Shown piece by piece: positions 30,545 through 39,545 of a stretch of 59,433 nucleotides of DNA. Source of the DNA: Mycobacterium sp. 4858 (GTDB lineage Bacteria; Actinomycetota; Actinomycetes; Mycobacteriales; Mycobacteriaceae); contig NZ_LT968776.1 in NCBI RefSeq assembly GCF_900240975.1, forward strand, positions 1,719,184-1,778,616, written 5' to 3'. The notes beneath the pieces were generated by a model. That model worked only from the letters and a program-made list of their open reading frames with translations. It did not search any database and was not told the origin of the DNA. Both the position numbers and the translations under genes were made by a program. Each line of letters begins with the position of its first letter. The first letter of the stretch is position 1.

Positions 30545-32040
30545 GCACCAGCGAGCAGGTCCGCGCCATCCTGGGCGGAACCATTCGCGCCTACCAGGCG
30601 GAGCCGGCCTACCGCGAGCGGCCCGACGTCTTCCACGAATTGCATCGCATCGCCGCCCGGCTCAACGAGCCGATGCGCATCGCACTGGCCGGCACCCTCA
30701 AGGCCGGCAAATCCACTCTGGTCAACGCACTGGTCGGGGAAACCGTCGCGCCCACGGATGCCACCGAGGCGACCCGGATCGTCACCTGGTTTCGGCACGG
30801 CCCGATACCGAAGGTCATTGCCAACCATCGTGCGGGGCGCCGTTCTGATGTGCCGATCATGCGCGACGGCGGACTCGGCTTCGACCTGAGCAGGCTGAAC
30901 CCTGACGACGTGGTTGACCTCGACGTGCAATGGCCCGCCGACGAGCTGATCGCCACCACGATCATCGACACGCCGGGGACCTCGTCGCTGGCGCGTGACG
31001 TCTCCGCGCGCACGCTGCGGCTCCTGGTGCCCGAGGACGGGATGCCTCGGGTGGACGCGGTGGTGTTCTTGCTGCGCACCCTCAACGCCGCTGACATCGC
31101 GCTGCTCAAACAGATCGGTGACCTCGTTGGCGGGGCGACCGGGGCGCTGGGCATCATCGGCGTGGCGTCGCGGGCCGACGAGATCGGCGCGGGGCGGCTC
31201 GACGCCATGCTCTCGGCCGAAGACGTGGCCAAAAGGTTCACCCGCGAGTTGAGCCAGACGGGCGTCTGCCAGGCGGTGGTGCCGGTGTCGGGGCTGCTGG
31301 CGCTGACTGCCCGCACGCTGCGCCAGTCGGAGTTCGTCGCGCTGCAAAAACTCGCCGGAGTCGATGCCGCCGAGCTGCATAAGGCCATGCTCAGCGCGGA
31401 CCGCTTCGCCCGTCCCGACATCCCGTTGCCGGTGGACGCCGGCACGCGCGGCCGGCTGCTCGAGCGGTTCGGCATGTTCGGCATCCGGATCTCGATCGCC
31501 GTGCTCAAGGCCGGCGTCACCGACGCGGCCGGGCTCGCCGATGAGCTGCTGGAACGCAGCGGGCTGGTCGCGTTGCGCAATGTCATCGATCAGCAATTCG
31601 CGCAGCGCTCCGACATGCTCAAGGCACACACTGCGCTGGTGTCGTTGCGCCGGTTCGTGGAGGCGAACCCGATCGCGCGCACGCCACGCATCCTCGCCGA
31701 CATCGACCCGTTGCTGGCCGACACCCACGCCTTCGAGGAGCTGCGCCTGCTCAGCCAACTGCATTCGCGCTCGACGGCGTTTCACGACGACGAGCTGGCG
31801 TCGCTGCGGCGCATCATCGGCGGTTCGGGAACCGACGCGCCCAGCCGGCTGGGGCTGGCCCCCGAGGCGCACCATGACGCGCCGCGGGCCGCGTTCGCCG
31901 CGGCCCAACGCTGGCGCCGCCGCGCCGAGCACCCGCTCAACGACCCGTTCACCACCAGGGCGTGCCGCGCGGCGGTGCGCAGCGCCGAAGCGATGGTGGC
32001 GGCTTTCGCCGCGCGCGATGGCGGCGTCCGGCCGCGGTGA
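30541..32040 (+). CDS. iniC: IniC, dynamin-like GTPase partner
   Basis: The 499-residue protein carries the P-loop AGTLKAGKSTLVNALVG (about residue 50), DTPGTSS (about 143) and a RADEI G4-like motif (SRADEIGAG). It lacks the hydrophobic hairpin of IniA and has a long helical C-terminal half. It overlaps iniA by 4 bp and probably works with it as a paired dynamin, by analogy with tandem bacterial dynamins. Size matches M. tuberculosis IniC (493 aa). The 123 bp after it, before the Hsp70-like gene, show no clear terminator. Confidence 0.92.
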   Translation: MSTSEQVRAILGGTIRAYQAEPAYRERPDVFHELHRIAARLNEPMRIALAGTLKAGKSTLVNALVGETVAPTDATEATRIVTWFRHGPIPKVIANHRAGRRSDVPIMRDGGLGFDLSRLNPDDVVDLDVQWPADELIATTIIDTPGTSSLARDVSARTLRLLVPEDGMPRVDAVVFLLRTLNAADIALLKQIGDLVGGATGALGIIGVASRADEIGAGRLDAMLSAEDVAKRFTRELSQTGVCQAVVPVSGLLALTARTLRQSEFVALQKLAGVDAAELHKAMLSADRFARPDIPLPVDAGTRGRLLERFGMFGIRISIAVLKAGVTDAAGLADELLERSGLVALRNVIDQQFAQRSDMLKAHTALVSLRRFVEANPIARTPRILADIDPLLADTHAFEELRLLSQLHSRSTAFHDDELASLRRIIGGSGTDAPSRLGLAPEAHHDAPRAAFAAAQRWRRRAEHPLNDPFTTRACRAAVRSAEAMVAAFAARDGGVRPR

Positions 32041-32163
32041 TGCCCCGACGCCCGCGATCGACGTGTGTGAATCGGATGACAACGCCGGCCTGCTATAGGT
32101 TGACTGCCGATACATTGTCGTGGCCGCGCATACGCACGCCGGCGGACACCTGAATTGGACGAT

Positions 32164-33987
32164 ATGTCAACGGAAGCAAGACGGGCGCTGGGGCTGTCGG
32201 CCGGGACCGCCAACCTGGCAGCCATAACGGCCGATCGGGCAGTGACACGCGCGTCGGTGCTGACGCTGTATCAACATCGCCCGCCCGAGGTGGGCGTTCC
32301 CTCCGAGAACCCCCACCTCGACGAGCCCGGCTTGGTGGTCACCGACTTCGTCGACCGGGTGGGAGACCCCGTCGGGATCGTGGCCGCCGACGGCTCCACC
32401 CATCGCGGCGAGGCGTTGCTCGCGGACGCGTTGCGTGCCCTCGCCTACGCCGCGACCGCCGGGCAACAGCTGCCGGAGGCGACGGCCGTGGCCTATCCCG
32501 CGCACTGGCGCCCCGCCGCGGTGGACGCGTTGCGCACGGCGCTGAGCCGGGTGCCGGAATGGTCGGGCGGTTCGGAATCCCTGTCGCTGATCTCGGACGC
32601 CGCAGGAGCGCTGACCGCCCTGCAGACCAACCCGGGTCTGCCCATCCGCGGGATCGTCGCCGTGTGCGACTTCGGTGCCAGCGGCACCAGCATCACCCTT
32701 GCCGATGCCACCAACGGCTACCAGCCCATCGGCGCCACGGTGCGCCACACGGATTTCTCCGGGGAACTGATCGACCAAGCCCTACTGGCCCACATCGTGG
32801 CGGATTTGTCGTCCGCGGGTTCCATCGACGTCTCGGCCACTTCGGCGATCGGATCGCTGACCCGGCTGCGGGCCGAATGCCGGGCGGCCAAGCAGCGCCT
32901 CTCGGCCAGTACGGCGACCACGCTGCCCGCCGACCTGCCGGGCTTCCGTGGGGATATTCGGCTCACCAGAACCGAACTCAACGAAGCGATCAATCAGCCG
33001 CTGGACCAGTTCGTCCATGTTCTACAAGACACGCTGGCGCGCAACGGGATCCGAGCCACCGACCTGGTTGCCGTCGCCTCGGTGGGCGGTGGCGCGGCGA
33101 TCCCCGAGGTCACCACGCGGCTGTCCGAGCAGTTTCGCGTGCCGGTCATCACGTCACCGCGGCCGCAGCTGGCCGCCGCCACCGGTGCCGCGCTGCGGGC
33201 CGCACGCGGGCCGGCCGACGACAGCGCAACGAAATTGGCCGCCGCGCCACGCGTGGCGGCGCCACCGGCACTCGCGGAACCGACCCTGCTGGACGTGGTG
33301 CCGGTGTCCGCTGCCATGCCCGCTCTGGCGTGGTCTGAGGCGGGCGACGAATCGGGGATGATGCCCCTGGCCGCCGACGAGCCTCCGGGCTGGGCCGGCG
33401 ATCACGCTCCAGCGCCATCCGCCGCGCCGCCGTTTCAGTTCGGCGACGAGACCGGTCACGCCCGTCCCGAGCTGCGGTTCGGGGAACAACCCCTCCCCGA
33501 CGAGGGCCGCCGCGCCGACATCGCCTGGTATCGGCGGCCATTGGTGCTCGTTCTCGGTGCGGCCGCGGCGGTGCTGGCCCTCAGCGCGGTGATCATGCTG
33601 GCTCTGAGCCACGGTTCCACCAACACACCCGTCGCACCGACACCCGGCGTCGCCACCACGCCGCAAACGTCACCGCCGCCTTCCCCGGTGCAGACAAACC
33701 CGGCCCCGGCGCAGCAGGCCCCCGTGCAGCCCAGCACGGCCGCACCGGCTCCACCGCCGCCGGCGAGCACTCAGCCGGCGCCGACCACCACCGAACCGCC
33801 GCCGACCACCACCGAACCGCCGCCGACGACTACCGAGCCGCCGACGAGCACTCCGTCGACAGCCACGACGTCGCCACCGGCACCGCCACCACCGTCTACG
33901 GACAATCCGCCGACATCGGTTCAGGTACCACCGATTCCGCGCATACCCCGGATCCCTGGGATCCCGACCATCCCGCCGATCCCGTAG
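32164..33987 (+). CDS. Hsp70-like membrane ATPase with Pro/Thr tail, paralogue B
   Basis: This 607-residue paralogue starts MSTEARRALGLSAGTANLAA, where the phosphate-1 loop again has Ser instead of the first Asp. It keeps the phosphate-2 Asp in VAVCDFGASGTSITLADA and the adenosine motif SVGGGAAIPEVTTRLSEQF. After an acidic linker comes ADIAWYRRP and a transmembrane helix (about 460-482), then a Pro/Thr tail with repeated PPPTTTEP units ending IPRIPRIPGIPTIPPIP. It follows iniC on the same strand by 123 bp and could share stress control, but that is inference. ATG 32164 is chosen; TTG 32155 is in frame. Confidence 0.75.
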   Translation: MSTEARRALGLSAGTANLAAITADRAVTRASVLTLYQHRPPEVGVPSENPHLDEPGLVVTDFVDRVGDPVGIVAADGSTHRGEALLADALRALAYAATAGQQLPEATAVAYPAHWRPAAVDALRTALSRVPEWSGGSESLSLISDAAGALTALQTNPGLPIRGIVAVCDFGASGTSITLADATNGYQPIGATVRHTDFSGELIDQALLAHIVADLSSAGSIDVSATSAIGSLTRLRAECRAAKQRLSASTATTLPADLPGFRGDIRLTRTELNEAINQPLDQFVHVLQDTLARNGIRATDLVAVASVGGGAAIPEVTTRLSEQFRVPVITSPRPQLAAATGAALRAARGPADDSATKLAAAPRVAAPPALAEPTLLDVVPVSAAMPALAWSEAGDESGMMPLAADEPPGWAGDHAPAPSAAPPFQFGDETGHARPELRFGEQPLPDEGRRADIAWYRRPLVLVLGAAAAVLALSAVIMLALSHGSTNTPVAPTPGVATTPQTSPPPSPVQTNPAPAQQAPVQPSTAAPAPPPPASTQPAPTTTEPPPTTTEPPPTTTEPPTSTPSTATTSPPAPPPPSTDNPPTSVQVPPIPRIPRIPGIPTIPPIP

Positions 33988-34057
33988 CCCGGGTCCCGCG
34001 CCGCTGCCGGGGAAAAGCGCTTGGGCGACAACACGTCTGTGCAACACTCGAGGACAA

Positions 34058-34312
34058 ATGGCCCTGCTGTTGCTCATCCTCAAGGTCGCGGTGATCGCCC
34101 TCATCGTCGGCGGCGTCGTCGCGTTGATCGTCCGCGGGGTGCGGCGCTCACGGGCGAACAGGCTGGATCCGCACTGGCGAGGGCGCGGCATCCAGCCCGG
34201 TTACGAGGCGTCCGTTTATGGCGCGATGCCGAGCACACCGCTTCCCGAGTGGGCGTACTGGGACGACGAGGACGACGAAGCCCACGACGACGGCCGCTCT
34301 CCGCGCGGCTGA
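34058..34312 (+). CDS. Small single-pass membrane protein
   Basis: The 84-residue protein has an N-terminal transmembrane helix (LLLLILKVAVIALIVGGVVALIV), a basic flank (RGVRRSRANR) and an acidic C-terminus (WDDEDDEAHDDG). The basic flank suggests the C-terminus is cytosolic. GAGGA just upstream of ATG 34058 supports the start. It follows Hsp70-like paralogue B by 70 bp on the same strand. I do not recognise the family. Confidence 0.65.
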   Translation: MALLLLILKVAVIALIVGGVVALIVRGVRRSRANRLDPHWRGRGIQPGYEASVYGAMPSTPLPEWAYWDDEDDEAHDDGRSPRG

Positions 34313-34527
34313 ATCCGGGCCTCACACGTCCTCGACACCACTTCGGCGGACCCGCCATGCCGCGCGGCTGAAGCCCCAGCACAGGGCGTCATTTCTCGGA
34401 CTAAACCCCCGTGGCCGAAACGTGACCGATGCTTGATCAAATACTAACGCGCCCTTGCGCTTCCGCTGGTCAGCGGGGATTTACGATCCTCCTATTACAA
34501 CGGTGTCAGTTAACAGGAATCGGAGCC

Positions 34528-35349
34528 ATGCGAGCGGACGTTCGGTGTGTTCTTGCGGCGGTCGGGATCGCCGCGGGTGTGGTTGCGGGGCCTGCAGGCA
34601 CCAGCGATGCGGCGGCGAATCAGCCGCATGATTTCGCGATCGCGTCGGTCCTGCCGGCGCGGGGTGCGACGGTGGGGGTGGCGCACCCCGTCGTGGTGAC
34701 GTTCGACGCCCCCGTCGCGAACCGGCACGCCGCCGAACGCGCCATCGCGGTCACGTCCACGCCCGCGATGACGGGCAGGTTCGAATGGCTCGACAACAAG
34801 GTCGTGCAGTGGGTCCCCGCCCACTACTGGCCGGCGCACAGCACGGTGGCGCTCTCGGTGGACGGCCGGTCCACGGAATTCAAGACCGGCCCCAAGGTCA
34901 TCGGCATCGCCAACATCACCGACCACACGTTCAAGGTGAGCGTCGACGGCGTCGACGCGACCCCGCCGCCCACCCCGCATCACCGGCCCCACTTCGGCGA
35001 AGAAGGGGTGCTTCCCGCGTCGATGGGTAGGCCGGAGTATCCGACGCCGGTCGGCAACTACACCGTCTTGTCGAAAGAGCGCTCGGTGCTTATGGATTCG
35101 AGCAGCGTCGGCATCCCGGTCGACGATCCCAACGGTTATCTGCTCAACGTCGACTACGCCGTCCGGATCACCAACCGCGGCCTGTTCGTGCATTCGGCCC
35201 CGTGGGCCGTTCAATCGCTGGGGCTGGAGAATGTGAGCCACGGCTGCATCAGCCTCAGCCCCGAAGACGCCGAGTGGTACTACAACACGGTCAATGTCGG
35301 CGACCCGGTGATCGTCAAGCAAGACCTCTGGGAGCGGCCTCCGTCCTGA
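34528..35349 (+). CDS. L,D-transpeptidase (YkuD family, LdtMt1-like)
   Basis: The 273-residue exported enzyme has a signal peptide (VRCVLAAVGIAAGVVAGPAG), an Ig-like domain (about 40-130: ATVGVAHPVVVTFDAPV) and a YkuD catalytic domain. The active-site motif is HSAPW...SHGCISLSPEDAEWYY, with the catalytic Cys at about residue 245. The family forms 3-3 peptide crosslinks in mycobacterial peptidoglycan. The two-domain layout is closest to M. tuberculosis LdtA (Rv0116c), but which Ldt paralogue this is cannot be decided here. It is followed by a perfect hairpin at 35394-35425. Confidence 0.85.
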   Translation: MRADVRCVLAAVGIAAGVVAGPAGTSDAAANQPHDFAIASVLPARGATVGVAHPVVVTFDAPVANRHAAERAIAVTSTPAMTGRFEWLDNKVVQWVPAHYWPAHSTVALSVDGRSTEFKTGPKVIGIANITDHTFKVSVDGVDATPPPTPHHRPHFGEEGVLPASMGRPEYPTPVGNYTVLSKERSVLMDSSSVGIPVDDPNGYLLNVDYAVRITNRGLFVHSAPWAVQSLGLENVSHGCISLSPEDAEWYYNTVNVGDPVIVKQDLWERPPS

Positions 35350-35393
35350 GGAGGCCCCGATCAGATCTGCGCATTCGATCGTTCCTCCCCACC

Positions 35394-35425
35394 CCGCGAG
35401 CGTGAAATTAGTTTCACGCTCGCGG
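35394..35425 (+). terminator. Perfect 14-bp hairpin after the L,D-transpeptidase
   Basis: CCGCGAGCGTGAAA (35394-35407) pairs exactly with 35412-35425 around the loop TTAG. There is no long T-tract, as is usual in mycobacterial terminators. A diverged inverted copy of the core (GTGAAACCAATTGCAC, 35432-35447) follows. Confidence 0.55.
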
Positions 35426-35480
35426 TCGACTGTGAAACCAATTGCACGCTCGACGACGTCAAGCAACGAACCCCATAAGA

Positions 35481-35512
35481 AAGGACCCGCTGGTGGCCGC
35501 CAGCGGGTCCTT
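35481..35512 (-). terminator. Intrinsic terminator for the minus-strand exported-protein gene
   Basis: AAGGACCCGCTGG (35481-35493) pairs with CCAGCGGGTCCTT (35500-35512) around a 6-nt loop. On the minus strand the stem is followed by a T-rich run (TTTCTTATGG) and lies 20 bp beyond the stop of the gene at 35532-36083. Confidence 0.75.
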
Positions 35513-35531
35513 CCGGTTGGGAGGGATGGGG

Positions 35532-36083
35532 TCAGTGCGCGCCCGGGCCGGGCGCGACCGGCTGACCGGGCTGGGGTCCGCCGGTCGGCGCCGCTCCCGT
35601 CGGCGCGTCCTTGACGCCGGACATGTCGATGAGCGGGGCACCGGCGATCCCGTCGAGGGGCGCGCCGGCGGCCAGCGGCCCACCGAGTGCGACCAACGGA
35701 GCGCCGGCCGGCACCACCGGGGCGATGGGCAGCGGCGCACCCAGCGGCAGCGGCAGCGGGGCGCCCAGGGGCAACGGCACGGGGGCGCCCACCGGCAGCG
35801 GGCCGGGCACCGCCAATGGGACACCGGCCATGTCGGTGAGCGGCGCGCTGGCGGCGCAGACCTCCGCGGTCGGCGCTCCGCCCGCGGCCGCCGCCCCGCC
35901 GGCGGCACCGGCGGCCCCCGGTCCGGCCAGCGGCGCGCCGGCCTCCCCGGCCTGCCCCTGGATGCAGGCGTAGCCACCCGTCTTCAGGGGCGCGGCTGCC
36001 GCATCCGGGCTCAACGCGAGTGCGGCTCCGCACAACCCAAGGCTGGCAACTACTTTCATGTTGAACCGATCGACGATCGCCAT
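35532..36083 (-). CDS. Exported Pro/Ala/Gly-rich low-complexity protein
   Basis: The 183-residue protein has a signal peptide (FNMKVVASLGLCGAALALSP, cleavage near DAAAAP) and then low-complexity sequence. Repeats of the type (P/A)LPLGAPLPLPLGAPLPIAP fill the middle, and the end is Pro/Gly-rich. Two cysteines (YACIQG, EVCAAS) could form a disulfide. No enzymatic motif is visible; it resembles small mycobacterial surface or secreted Pro-rich proteins. ATG 36083 has AGGAG 11 nt upstream; ATG 36059 is an alternative. Confidence 0.65.
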   Translation of the reverse strand: MAIVDRFNMKVVASLGLCGAALALSPDAAAAPLKTGGYACIQGQAGEAGAPLAGPGAAGAAGGAAAAGGAPTAEVCAASAPLTDMAGVPLAVPGPLPVGAPVPLPLGAPLPLPLGAPLPIAPVVPAGAPLVALGGPLAAGAPLDGIAGAPLIDMSGVKDAPTGAAPTGGPQPGQPVAPGPGAH

Positions 36084-36397
36084 CAGCGTCGACTCTCCTT
36101 TATTCGCGCTCACATAACCATCTGGTGCAGCAGACCCGCGTAGCCGTCTTTTCGGCGACCGAGCCAATTGTCGTCAGCCGCCATGAAACGCCGGACGCGC
36201 CGCACCGCGCCGTTTCCAAACGGTGACGTCACAAGGGCGTCACGAAGTCGGTTGTGGCCGTGCGGCTCTGCCGACGCCGGCGGCGGCCGGCCGGGCGATT
36301 CTGCGCAGCTCATTCACAGCGAATTTTCGGCAATCCAACATGTCTTGGAGGTTCTATAGAGGTAAACGGATGGTGAACGAGGAGAGGGAGGGTTCCC
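36084..36397. other. Divergent intergenic region
   Basis: These 314 bp separate the minus-strand exported-protein gene from the first DUF732 gene. No open frame with coding character is seen. A -10-like TATAGA lies at 36355-36360, 37 bp before the DUF732 start, and GAGGGAGGG at 36386-36394 is its ribosome binding site. Promoters for both directions probably lie here. Confidence 0.4.
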
Positions 36398-36742
36398 ATG
36401 TGGGGACAGCGGGTCTATGGCCGATTCATCAAGACAGCGTTCCTGGTTGGCCCCTTGCTCGTCGCCGGGGTGATGTGGGCCGGCCCGGCGCAGGCCGACG
36501 CCACCAGCTTCGTCAACGACCTGCACAAGGTGGGGATACATGCGGTCACCGGCGGCGACGAAGCGCTGGTTCAGATGGGTTTGAACCTCTGCCAGCAACT
36601 GTCGTGGGGCGCTTCGCCCTCGCAGCTCGAGGGCCTCGCGGTGCAGCGCTCGGGCAGCAGGCAGGGCGCACGGGGGATCACGCCCCAACAGGCCGACGAC
36701 GTCGTCGGTTTTGCCGTGCGTGATCTCTGCCCGAACGCATAG
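36398..36742 (+). CDS. DUF732 exported protein, copy 1
   Basis: The 114-residue protein has a signal peptide (IKTAFLVGPLLVAGVMWAGPAQA, cleavage after AQA) and a DUF732 domain: ATSFVNDLHKVGIHA, ALVQMGLNLCQQLSWGASP and DVVGFAVRDLCPNA, with two cysteines likely to form a disulfide. DUF732 proteins are small exported mycobacterial proteins of unknown function. A second copy follows 161 bp on. The strong GAGGGAGGG upstream supports ATG 36398. Confidence 0.85.
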   Translation: MWGQRVYGRFIKTAFLVGPLLVAGVMWAGPAQADATSFVNDLHKVGIHAVTGGDEALVQMGLNLCQQLSWGASPSQLEGLAVQRSGSRQGARGITPQQADDVVGFAVRDLCPNA

Positions 36743-36903
36743 CGGTCGCTCCCCGACCCGCCGGCCGACGGCGAAAACGCGGCCCGGCGGTCGGTCTTTG
36801 CCGACTATTCATCGTCGGGATTTCTCTTCCGCAACGTGTCTCACGGCACTTTCGTGTAAAAGTGCATCATCCGAATCGGGCACGGGACGAAGGAGAGAAT
36901 CGA

Positions 36904-37245
36904 ATGGCAGCACAGCGGCCCTATGGCCGGTTCATGGGCGCGGCCCTCGTAGGCCCACTGCTGGCCGCGGGGATCGGATGGGCCAGCCCTGCCCGGGCCG
37001 ACCAGACTGCCTTTCTCAATGACCTGCACAACGCCGGCATCCACGCCGTCAACGGCGGCGACGAGGCACTGCTGCAGATGGGCGCGGACCTGTGCCAGCA
37101 GCTTTCCTGGGGCGCCTCCCCGCAACAGCTGGAGGGCCTGGCGATCCAGCGCTCGGACGCCGACCAGGGCACCGGTGGGATCAACGGCCGGCAGGCGGCG
37201 GACGTCGTCATCTTCGCCTTGCGGGATCTGTGCCCCAACGCCTAA
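36904..37245 (+). CDS. DUF732 exported protein, copy 2
   Basis: The 113-residue paralogue has the signal peptide MGAALVGPLLAAGIGWASPARA and the same domain (TAFLNDLHNAGIHAVNGGDEA, LCQQLSWGASPQQLEGLAIQ, FALRDLCPNA). It is closely similar to copy 1 over the whole mature region, which points to a local tandem duplication. AAGGAGAG upstream of ATG 36904 fixes the start. It is convergent with the PAP2-kinase gene, 13 bp away. Confidence 0.85.
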   Translation: MAAQRPYGRFMGAALVGPLLAAGIGWASPARADQTAFLNDLHNAGIHAVNGGDEALLQMGADLCQQLSWGASPQQLEGLAIQRSDADQGTGGINGRQAADVVIFALRDLCPNA

Positions 37246-37258
37246 ACGGCGTGGGGCG

Positions 37259-38743
37259 CTAGTCGCAGGGGCGGAAGACCGGCAGGACCCGGTATTTGGC
37301 GGTGAAGCTGGCCTTCTCGTATTCGTCACCGACCTCGCCGTCACACGCGATCACCGTCGGGCCGTCGACCGCAGCGAAGCTGAACTCCGGCACCTGCAGT
37401 TCGTGGTAGAGCGGGCTGCGCTCCAACCGCCCGAGCGCGAGCGCGGCCAGGATCCTGGTGCGGGCCCACGGCCGGCCCGCCTCGAGCATGCGGACGTCGA
37501 TGAGCCCGTCGTCCATGCGGGTCCGCCGCGCCGGGGCGAACCCGGTCGGTAGGTACAGCGAGTTGCCGAGGAAGAAGAGCGACGTCAGCAGCGTCTTGTT
37601 GTCGTATGAGATCCGCACGGGCTGGTCGTGGCGCAGCGTGTGCAGCATCGCGTACAGACCGGCCAGCGGCTTGCCGATGCGTTTCTCGAGTTTTTCGCGC
37701 TGCTGCACGAAGGTCGGGTAGGCGCCGATGCTGGCGGTGTTGAGGACCATCTGAGTTTCGTTGAGGCACACCAGGTCCACGCACGCGACGCTGCCGCGGC
37801 GGATCGCGTCGACCGTCTTGGCCACGGTGTCGCAGCCGATGTCCTTCGCGAAGTGGTTGAACGTGCCGGCGGGAAACACGGCCAGCGGCAGCCCGGCCTC
37901 GATGGCCACGCCGGCTGCGGCCGCCACGGTGCCGTCGCCACCTCCCGCCGCGAGCACCTCGGCGCGCGCGGCGGCGTCGCGCAAGACGTCCTCGGGGTCG
38001 TCGTCGGGGCCCAGCTCCCGGATGTCGACCTTCGGCAGCGCTTCGCGCACCTCGTCGACGACGCGTGCCCCGGTGCCGCTGCCCGACTCGGGATTGATCA
38101 CCAGCACCACCCCGGAACCGTCGGGCCGTTCGGGCGTCGCGACGCGAAGGGGCTCGGTCGTGGGCAGCGCGGTTTCGACGATCGGCGGGACGAGCCGACC
38201 GCCCAGCACCGCCAGGCCCGCCCCGATGCCGAACCCGGCGACGACATCACCCGGGTAGTGCGCGCCGGTCACCACCCGCGACAGCCCGACCAGCCCGGCC
38301 AGCAGCGCCAGCCCGAACCCCAGCATGGGGTTCTCCAGACCCACCCCGACCGCGAACGCGGCCGCGCTGGCGGAGTGCCCCGACGGGAAGGAGTTCGACG
38401 TCGGCCGGCGGCGGACCTGCCGGACCAACGGCACCAATTCGTACCCCGGGCGCGGGCGGCGGCGGATGCGCTTGGCGACCTGGTTGGTGACCAGGCTGGT
38501 GGCCGCGAGCGTGGCGACGCCGCGCGTCGCGCCGCGCTGGGCGCTCGGCTTTCCCGAGGCCATCAGGGCCGCGGCGATGGCCAGCCACAACTTCGAGTTG
38601 TCGGCCGCCCGGGTGAGCGGCGGCATGATCGCGTCCAGCAGCGGGGTGTCGGTCTCGGCGATCGCTTCGAAGACCTCGCGGTCCAGGGTGCCGAGGCCCC
38701 GGGTGATCTGTTCGATGCCGCGTCGCCTGGGCCGCCTGTTCAT
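37259..38743 (-). CDS. PAP2 phosphatase-diacylglycerol kinase-like fusion protein
   Basis: The 494-residue protein joins two lipid-modifying domains. Residues 1-195 form a PAP2 phosphatase domain with several hydrophobic segments and the motifs KRIRRRPRPG (KxxxxxxRP), FPSGHSASAAAF and SRVVTGAHYPGD. From about residue 215 a DAGK/YegS-type kinase domain follows: VLVINPESGSGTG, then AAGGDGTVAAAAGVAI and PAGTFNHFAKDIG. The pairing suggests dephosphorylation and rephosphorylation of lipids such as phosphatidate, or of a polyprenyl/sphingoid lipid, at the membrane; the substrate is unknown. It is divergent from the HExxH gene, 28 bp apart. Confidence 0.85.
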   Translation of the reverse strand: MNRRPRRRGIEQITRGLGTLDREVFEAIAETDTPLLDAIMPPLTRAADNSKLWLAIAAALMASGKPSAQRGATRGVATLAATSLVTNQVAKRIRRRPRPGYELVPLVRQVRRRPTSNSFPSGHSASAAAFAVGVGLENPMLGFGLALLAGLVGLSRVVTGAHYPGDVVAGFGIGAGLAVLGGRLVPPIVETALPTTEPLRVATPERPDGSGVVLVINPESGSGTGARVVDEVREALPKVDIRELGPDDDPEDVLRDAAARAEVLAAGGGDGTVAAAAGVAIEAGLPLAVFPAGTFNHFAKDIGCDTVAKTVDAIRRGSVACVDLVCLNETQMVLNTASIGAYPTFVQQREKLEKRIGKPLAGLYAMLHTLRHDQPVRISYDNKTLLTSLFFLGNSLYLPTGFAPARRTRMDDGLIDVRMLEAGRPWARTRILAALALGRLERSPLYHELQVPEFSFAAVDGPTVIACDGEVGDEYEKASFTAKYRVLPVFRPCD

Positions 38744-38771
38744 TCGCTACACCCTAAATTGGTTGGCGGAC

Positions 38772-39545
38772 ATGGACGCAGCGGGCTACTTCGAGGCATG
38801 GCGGGCCAACGCCGCACGGCGGGGTGTGGCCCCGGACGTCGTCGCGGAGGTCGCCGGGCGGCACGCCATCACCCCGGCGAGCTTCCGGGTTCTCGGGCGC
38901 ATGGCTCAGATCACCGACCCGGACGGCAAGTCCTTCTTCCTGCTGCCGCGGGGCACCAGCGGCGCCGACGCCCGCGCGGCGGTGCTCTGCACCTACATCC
39001 TGAACGCGGGCACCGGCTACGGCCGCACGGGGACGCGGCGCACCGATTTCCCCCCGACGCCCTACAGCGCCGCCGAAGTCACGCGAATCATGCTGCGGCA
39101 GAAGGCAAACCGCTGGAGCTACACCCGCGACGTGAGGTTCGTCGACCGCAACGGCGGGCGGCTGGTCGCGACGCCGAACGGCATCCTCATGGGGCTGGGC
39201 GGCAACTGGATCCAGCGGCAGTTCTGCCGCCGCGGCGGCACCACCTGGGGCGACATCTTCATGGTCAACCTCGGCACGCTCACCGACCCCGCGGCGTGGC
39301 TGCGCCGGATCGTCGAGTCCGGGCATGCCTGGTACCTCGGCGCCGGTGGGAGGCCGGTGGAGAGCCGCCTGGACCTGGACCGGTTGCTGCACCACGAAGA
39401 GCGCCACTGCCGGCAGTGGGCTTCCAAGGGTTACGCGGGCATGCTTGCCGGCTACGGCCGCGAGCTGGTCCGCGAATACGCCTTCGGCGCCATCAACCGG
39501 CTCGAGGAGGACGCCGGCCTTGCCGACGGCGGTTACAGCGCGTGA
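38772..39545 (+). CDS. Conserved protein with HEERH (HExxH) motif
   Basis: The 257-residue soluble protein contains LLHHEERHCRQWASKGYAGM (about residues 203-222). This places an HExxH zinc-metallopeptidase-type motif on a helix, followed after 10-20 residues by YGRELVREYAFG, which could hold a third ligand. The earlier part has WSYTRDVRFVDRNGG and GGNWIQRQFC. No signal peptide is seen from ATG 38772, but the start is not certain (no clear ribosome binding site). I do not recognise a named family. The end overlaps the convergent GAP gene by 13 bp. Confidence 0.6.
   Translation: MDAAGYFEAWRANAARRGVAPDVVAEVAGRHAITPASFRVLGRMAQITDPDGKSFFLLPRGTSGADARAAVLCTYILNAGTGYGRTGTRRTDFPPTPYSAAEVTRIMLRQKANRWSYTRDVRFVDRNGGRLVATPNGILMGLGGNWIQRQFCRRGGTTWGDIFMVNLGTLTDPAAWLRRIVESGHAWYLGAGGRPVESRLDLDRLLHHEERHCRQWASKGYAGMLAGYGRELVREYAFGAINRLEEDAGLADGGYSA

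Noticed and set aside
34510..36033. A 507-codon minus-strand frame across the L,D-transpeptidase
   Set aside because: The composition is the Arg/Gly shadow type and the plus strand has a clear signal peptide and YkuD active site.
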